Below are positions 60,111 to 64,000 of a DNA stretch of 64,000 bases, in pieces. The DNA comes from Kordiimonadaceae bacterium (GTDB lineage Bacteria > Pseudomonadota > Alphaproteobacteria > Sphingomonadales > Emcibacteraceae), in the NCBI GenBank assembly GCA_024236295.1, contig JACKKT010000003.1, positions 1-64,000 of the forward strand, read 5' to 3'. Positions within the stretch are counted from its first letter, which is position 1. Every line of letters starts with the position of its first letter. Both the position numbers and the translations under genes were made by a program. The notes under the pieces were generated by a model. It was not told the origin of the DNA. It saw only the letters and a list, made by a program, of their open reading frames with translations, and searched no databases.

Positions 60111-60659
60111 ATGCAAAATAATTTGAATAAAATGCTACCCGCCAAAAAAGCCCTTACCAGCTTTCTATTGGTTGCTGGTTTAGCTACTCTTCCAACTATG
60201 TCATTTGCCCAAAGCGCAACAGAGCCTTGGGTCGGAACAATTCCAGGAGACAATATATATTTTTCAACTACAGATGAGATGTCAGCAATTAGAAATATGC
60301 TGAATAACCAAGACTATGTTGGTGCTGTAAATAATGCGAAAAAATATATTTCTTCACTAGAAAATTTTGAACGTTCCGGTAAAACTTCCCAATTTAGGTA
60401 TGATGCCTATAATGCATTGTGTCTTGGACTTACTGCACAAAGAAAATATGATGAGGCAATGGAGGCGTGCAATACTGCAATCGAGGAAGCGCCTACCCGT
60501 TGGTTTGCCTATAACAGTCGCGGCTCACTTAATTTTAGATCAGGAAACTTTACCGAAGCTGAGAAAGATTACAGATTGGCCCTTGAACATGCTCCTAAAT
60601 CCGGCAATATTTCAGAAATATTGGAGCATAATATCAGCCTTGCCCAATCAAAAAATTAA
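60111..60659 (+). CDS. Exported small TPR protein, paralogue 1
   Basis: A 182-residue protein with a signal peptide ending near SFAQ (residue 34) and a mature domain of about 148 residues with TPR-like helix pairs. FRYDAYNALCLGLTAQ, YDEAMEACNTAIEEAP and WFAYNSRGSLNFRSG are shared almost word for word with the gene at 60769. AAGGA six bases before the ATG supports the start. A conserved Cys-X15-Cys pair spans two helices and could form a disulfide in the periplasm. I do not recognise the family and assign no function. Confidence 0.82.
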   Translation: MQNNLNKMLPAKKALTSFLLVAGLATLPTMSFAQSATEPWVGTIPGDNIYFSTTDEMSAIRNMLNNQDYVGAVNNAKKYISSLENFERSGKTSQFRYDAYNALCLGLTAQRKYDEAMEACNTAIEEAPTRWFAYNSRGSLNFRSGNFTEAEKDYRLALEHAPKSGNISEILEHNISLAQSKN

Positions 60660-60669
60660 TATAAAATGA

Positions 60670-60701
60670 CCACAACAAACTATTAATATGGTTTGTTGTG
60701 G
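60670..60701. repeat. 11-bp inverted repeat between TPR paralogues 1 and 2
   Basis: CCACAACAAAC (60670-60680) and GTTTGTTGTGG (60691-60701) are perfect complements around a ten-base AT loop, just after the stop of paralogue 1. No T-run follows on the plus strand. It may be a weak terminator, a processing site or an mRNA-stabilising hairpin. Confidence 0.6.
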
Positions 60702-60768
60702 TATATTGGCGACTGTAAGTTAACCAGATTTACACTCATTGTAATTTAAAAGGCAGCTTGATTAAGCA

Positions 60769-61308
60769 ATGTTCAAATCAAAAAGTTATATCTTTTTCTT
60801 AACTCTTTTTCTGGTTCATTCAATTTTCATGACGACGCTAGCTCGTTCACAAAATTATGAACCGTGGACTGGAGCTGTTGTCGGAGCCAGAATCGATTTT
60901 AGCAAAGACGATGCTCTGGATAAAATAAGAAAATTAATTAATGAAGGTGATACGATAGGTGCTGTTCGTGAAGCGAATAAAATTGTTTCTAGTCTTGCCC
61001 AGATTGAACGCGGAGGAGCTGCAGAAACAATTTTCAGATACGATGCTTATAATGCTTATTGCATCAGTTTAACAGCAAATAAAGAATATGAAAAAGCTAT
61101 GGAGGCCTGTAACGAAGCAATTAAACAGTTGCCGAGCCGGTGGCAGGCTTTTAACAGCCGCGGTTCGTTAAATTATAAAACTGAAAATTTCAAACAAGCC
61201 CTTTCAGACTATCAAAGTGCTTTAGGCCGGGCCCCAGATGCACCTCAGATTAAAAGATTATTAGAGCATAATATCAAAATAGCAGAAGTAAGAGTGTCAG
61301 GTAATTAA
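60769..61308 (+). CDS. Exported small TPR protein, paralogue 2
   Basis: A 179-residue paralogue of the gene just upstream. It has a signal peptide (about 1-28, ending ARSQ) followed by NYEPWTGAVVGARIDF, matching the EPWVGTIPGDNIYF of paralogue 1. The helix pair FRYDAYNAYCISLTAN / YEKAMEACNEAIKQLPSRW and NSRGSLNYKTENF are conserved, as is the Cys-X15-Cys pair. No strong ribosome site is seen. The mature chain is basic and charged. Role unknown; tandem duplication is evident. Confidence 0.8.
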   Translation: MFKSKSYIFFLTLFLVHSIFMTTLARSQNYEPWTGAVVGARIDFSKDDALDKIRKLINEGDTIGAVREANKIVSSLAQIERGGAAETIFRYDAYNAYCISLTANKEYEKAMEACNEAIKQLPSRWQAFNSRGSLNYKTENFKQALSDYQSALGRAPDAPQIKRLLEHNIKIAEVRVSGN

Positions 61309-61605
61309 TTTTATTGCCAAATCTGTTATAGATGCTCCTAGTTCTATCTTAAGCAATCATAATTAACGGTCCCCAAATATCAAAACATAGCTAATATCAG
61401 TGTACGTATTTCTCTATGGAGATACTCTCATTTGCCTTTCGAATTATAGTTGCTAAATGCTTTGAATATTCTATAACAGACTCTCTAGTTTTGTATTCAT
61501 AAAATATTCATCATAAATAGCTATATAACGATTATGAAACCTATTCATTACAGAAGATATATGCCCGATTGCACAACTAACAAAAAACTAATTATATTTT
61601 CATAT
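61309..61605. other. Intergenic region between TPR paralogue 2 and mlaA
   Basis: Nearly 300 AT-rich bases with no convincing gene, hairpin terminator or promoter. On the minus strand a stop-to-stop stretch without a start (61397-61507) reads as a plausible amphipathic 36-codon piece, possibly a decayed gene remnant, but this is weak. Confidence 0.4.
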
Positions 61606-62373
61606 ATGAAATTAGCTTTGATTGGGCTTTCTCTTCTATTGTTATCTTCTTGTGCAAAAAGACCCCCAGCATCAAATCCAGAAGCATTATTGGCTTATGA
61701 AAAAGCCAATGATCCTCTAGAGCCCATGAATAGGCAGATTTTTGCTTTCAATATTTTGTTTGATGAAACAATTCTGGAGCCAACAGCTAGGTTGTACCGT
61801 TTATGGGGACCCCCTGATATCCGTAACGGAATTGCCAATTTTGTCGTAAACTGGCGAGAACCAGTAACATTTGTAAATGATGTTTTACAAGCTGAACCAA
61901 AAAGAGCTGGCACATCCATGTCCCGTTTTCTGATCAACTCAACATTTGGATTATTAGGCGTTTTTGATACTGCATCAAGATGGGGTATTAAGGGCCATGA
62001 TGAAGATTTTGGAGAAACATTTGCTGTTTGGGGGATCCCGGATGGACCTTTTTTGATGTTGCCATTTCTCGGTCCTTCCAATGTAAGAGATTTTACAGGA
62101 TTTGTCGTGGATTTCTTCTATGACCCGGTCAGCTTCTGGCTTGCCCATAAACATTGGACATATGTTCGTTATGGCAGGCTTGCACTAAGAGGTCTTATTT
62201 ACAGGGAAGAAAATCTGGAAACCCTTGATGACTTAAGTAAGTCCTCTACTGATTTATATGCCACATATCGCAGCAGCTATCGCCAACTTAGGCTTTATGA
62301 TATTAACAATGGTGATCTTGATACTCGTGAAGAAGATGATTTGTTCGACGAAGAATTTGATGAGGATTTTTAA
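61606..62373 (+). CDS. mlaA: Outer-membrane lipid-asymmetry lipoprotein MlaA (VacJ)
   Basis: Removes misplaced phospholipids from the outer leaflet of the outer membrane in the Mla pathway. The ATG at 61606 gives a signal peptide with lipobox LSSC (Cys16), then the MlaA domain with NDPLEPMNRQIFAFN, NWREPVTFVNDVLQ, RFLINSTFGLLGVFD and EDFGETFAVWG. The last 18 residues are strongly acidic (EEDDLFDEEFDEDF). No start has a good ribosome site; ATGs at 61534 and 61561 would lengthen the N-terminus. The mlaBCDEF transporter genes are not in the window. Confidence 0.93.
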   Translation: MKLALIGLSLLLLSSCAKRPPASNPEALLAYEKANDPLEPMNRQIFAFNILFDETILEPTARLYRLWGPPDIRNGIANFVVNWREPVTFVNDVLQAEPKRAGTSMSRFLINSTFGLLGVFDTASRWGIKGHDEDFGETFAVWGIPDGPFLMLPFLGPSNVRDFTGFVVDFFYDPVSFWLAHKHWTYVRYGRLALRGLIYREENLETLDDLSKSSTDLYATYRSSYRQLRLYDINNGDLDTREEDDLFDEEFDEDF

Positions 62374-62447
62374 TTCGGATTGTCTTTGATCTTGTTTTTT
62401 TATCTCTTTTGTACTTATTATATAAAAAAATAACAAGAGCCTGAGCT

Positions 62448-63044
62448 ATGACACAAAATATCGATACTGCAAGTCACGTTGATGAAATGCGCTGCGAGGA
62501 TGACTTAAAAAGAAGTAACGCTATTAAAGCAAGCCGTACCATGTTACTTATGCAATGGCCGGTATATACAGTTCTTGGCCTGATCGGTATTTTACTGCCC
62601 TTAATAGGTGTAGTTGATGAAATCGCCCTTATTGGAACAATTCTTCTTATATCTACAATGACACAAATTGCCATACTGTTAAAATATGGCATTAATCCAG
62701 GCTTTGCGTGGAGATTCAGTCTGACTGTTATTACAATGGTGGCATGTATACTCTTGTTATCGGGGGCCCTTGATAATTATTTCTCTTTTGAGCAAATCGT
62801 TGGAGGTTACCTTGCTGGGACTGGCGGATATACGGTGATAGAAGGACGCTATTCATTTTCAAGCCGTCATATTGAATCGGTCGTATATTGTGGGTATTTT
62901 GGTGGCGTTATGGGTTTAATGCTGTTTACGGGCTGGCCAGATCTGGCTTGGTTGACACCAGTTACGGCACTTAGTCTTTACCTGCTGGCACTTGGCTATA
63001 CTGCTCGTGTATTTATTTATAAAGAGAAAAACAAAATTACCTAA
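62448..63044 (+). CDS. Six-helix membrane protein, HdeD-like
   Basis: A 198-residue integral membrane protein with a charged cytoplasmic N-terminus (about 1-30) and about six hydrophobic helices in closely spaced pairs (near 33-53, 58-78, 86-105, 110-130, 140-160, 165-190). The pattern and length resemble the HdeD/DUF308 group, but no diagnostic motif was found, so this is a guess. It lies between mlaA and the third TPR paralogue on the same strand, 74 bases after mlaA. Confidence 0.65.
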   Translation: MTQNIDTASHVDEMRCEDDLKRSNAIKASRTMLLMQWPVYTVLGLIGILLPLIGVVDEIALIGTILLISTMTQIAILLKYGINPGFAWRFSLTVITMVACILLLSGALDNYFSFEQIVGGYLAGTGGYTVIEGRYSFSSRHIESVVYCGYFGGVMGLMLFTGWPDLAWLTPVTALSLYLLALGYTARVFIYKEKNKIT

Positions 63045-63177
63045 TAAAATATACAGGGAATAGGGTTTTAATAATTCTCACAAAAAATTGATTTAGGAAT
63101 TAATCTAAATTTGAGTATATTTATCTGGATTTATTTTCTGCCTGTAAAACCTTTTGGCATAGAGGGGAAGTCTATCA

Positions 63178-63717
63178 ATGAATAAAATAGCTTTAACAAG
63201 ATCTCTAACTGTGCACTTAATAATTTTTATCAGTTCATTCTTGATAAATACAGCATTTGCACAGGTCGAAACTTCTACCGGCAGGTCGAACGTGACAGTT
63301 ACCAGCATTAGCGATACAGAAATAAAAGCAATTCAGAATATTAGAAAAAGAATTAACAGTGGTGACTATAAAGGAGCCATTAGTCGTTCAAACAGAATCA
63401 TCCGAGGTGAGGACAGAAACAATCGGGACGGATTATCCCATTCTTCTTTTTATAAAGAAGCCTATAACTGTCTATGTGTCAGTTTGGCAGGGATTGGTGA
63501 TACGGAAAGCGCTATGGAAGCCTGCAATACATCGATTGAACTAACTCCTACCCATTGGGAAAGCCTAAAGACAAGAGCTACACTATATTATATGACACAA
63601 AATTTCCCCAAATCACTTGATGATTTCACAAAATCACTTGAAAATGCGCCCGATGATGAAGGAATTAAAGCCGCCCTTAAGCAAAATATTGGTGTTGTGC
63701 AATCTAAAGCTCAATAA
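63178..63717 (+). CDS. Exported small TPR protein, paralogue 3
   Basis: A 179-residue, more diverged relative of the proteins at 60.1 and 60.8 kb. It has a signal peptide ending TAFAQ (residue 29), a serine/threonine-rich stretch, then helices with IQNIRKRINSGDYKGAISRS, YKEAYNCLCVSLAG, ESAMEACNTSIELTPTHW and FPKSLDDFTKSLENAP. The Cys-X15-Cys spacing is retained, with one extra cysteine two residues before the first. AGGGGAAG precedes the ATG. The 12-base gap to the convergent ettA carries no terminator. Confidence 0.8.
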   Translation: MNKIALTRSLTVHLIIFISSFLINTAFAQVETSTGRSNVTVTSISDTEIKAIQNIRKRINSGDYKGAISRSNRIIRGEDRNNRDGLSHSSFYKEAYNCLCVSLAGIGDTESAMEACNTSIELTPTHWESLKTRATLYYMTQNFPKSLDDFTKSLENAPDDEGIKAALKQNIGVVQSKAQ

Positions 63718-63729
63718 ATAAAAACTTTA

Positions 63730-64000
63730 TTACCGCGTAAGTTTCTTATATTGCATTTTATGAGGACGGTCAGCAGCATCCCCTAACCTTCTTCGGCGGT
63801 CTGCCTCATAATCCTCATAGTTACCTTCAAACCATTCCACATGGGAATTTCCTTCAAATGCAAGGATATGCGTAGCAATCCTGTTTAAAAACCATCTGTC
63901 ATGCGAAATAATAACGGCACAACCGGCGAAATCCTCAAGCGCCGCTTCAAGGGCGCTCAATGTCTCTACGTCAAGATCATTGGTTGGTTCGTCGAGAAGC
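63730..64000 (-). CDS. ettA: Energy-dependent translational throttle protein EttA (3' end, cut by window edge)
   Basis: The last 90 codons of an ABC-F ATPase that gates the first elongation cycle by binding the ribosomal E site according to energy state. Visible are the second Walker B region [14 protein letters not shown], the H-loop [13 protein letters not shown] and the C-terminal [20 protein letters not shown] typical of EttA. The start and first ABC domain lie beyond the right edge. It converges on the third TPR paralogue. Confidence 0.93.
   Translation of the reverse strand, partial: LLDEPTNDLDVETLSALEAALEDFAGCAVIISHDRWFLNRIATHILAFEGNSHVEWFEGNYEDYEADRRRRLGDAADRPHKMQYKKLTR

Overview
The window reads as a chromosomal segment of an alphaproteobacterium. 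The evidence is a CtrA regulator and a ChpT phosphotransferase, a hisZ-purA pair, a methionine synthase split into two genes, hflK-hflC-DUF2065-degP synteny, RuvCAB joined to ybgC-tolQRAB, and a 6S RNA next to a 5-formyl-THF cyclo-ligase gene. Base composition looks moderately AT-rich by eye (not computed). I cannot fix order or genus; a marine lineage near Emcibacterales/Kordiimonadales is only a guess. I see no rRNA, tRNA, CRISPR array, insertion sequence or prophage.

Layout. 1-8.3 kb: the 5' part of fliI (flagellar ATPase) diverges from ctrA. A full chemotaxis operon read leftward (cheA hybrid, cheW, cheY, cheB, cheR) follows, then chpT, so motility and cell-cycle control genes sit together. 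8.3-18 kb: cysQ, a LysE exporter, small conserved genes, rluD, rpoH, then the leftward pairs hisZ-purA and serC-serA. The latter pair is preceded by a promoter and a two-hairpin leader resembling the alphaproteobacterial serC RNA motif. 18-29.3 kb (leftward): an M1-family secreted peptidase with a DUF6702 partner, then pal-cpoB-tilS-ftsH-folP-glmM-thiD. 29.5-37.8 kb (leftward): 5-formyl-THF cyclo-ligase, a ymdB-like gene, yebC, ruvC-ruvA-ruvB, ybgC-tolQ-tolR-tolA-tolB. 37.85-38.0 kb: 6S RNA. 38.1-39.9 kb: a glycosyltransferase on the opposite strand separates the 6S RNA from zapA and a coiled-coil gene. 40.2-44.4 kb (rightward): tkt-gap-pgk. 44.5 kb: a complete micro transcription unit for a 23-residue lipopeptide. 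44.7-50.8 kb (leftward): secreted M28 peptidase, then hflK-hflC-DUF2065-degP. 51-59.9 kb: mrp, methylmalonyl-CoA mutase, and a methionine operon (ArsR/methyltransferase regulator, metF, metH part 1, metH part 2) with a perfect palindrome in its promoter region. 60.1-63.7 kb: three paralogous small exported TPR proteins around mlaA and a membrane protein. 63.7-64 kb: the 3' end of an EttA-type ABC-F gene.

Most of the window is conserved housekeeping DNA. The least described parts are the exported TPR paralogue cluster with a conserved C-X15-C pair, the 23-codon lipopeptide unit, the CtrA half-site array and the predicted serC leader. Stated positions are read directly. Functional roles rest on family knowledge. 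Regulatory roles are inferences unless noted.
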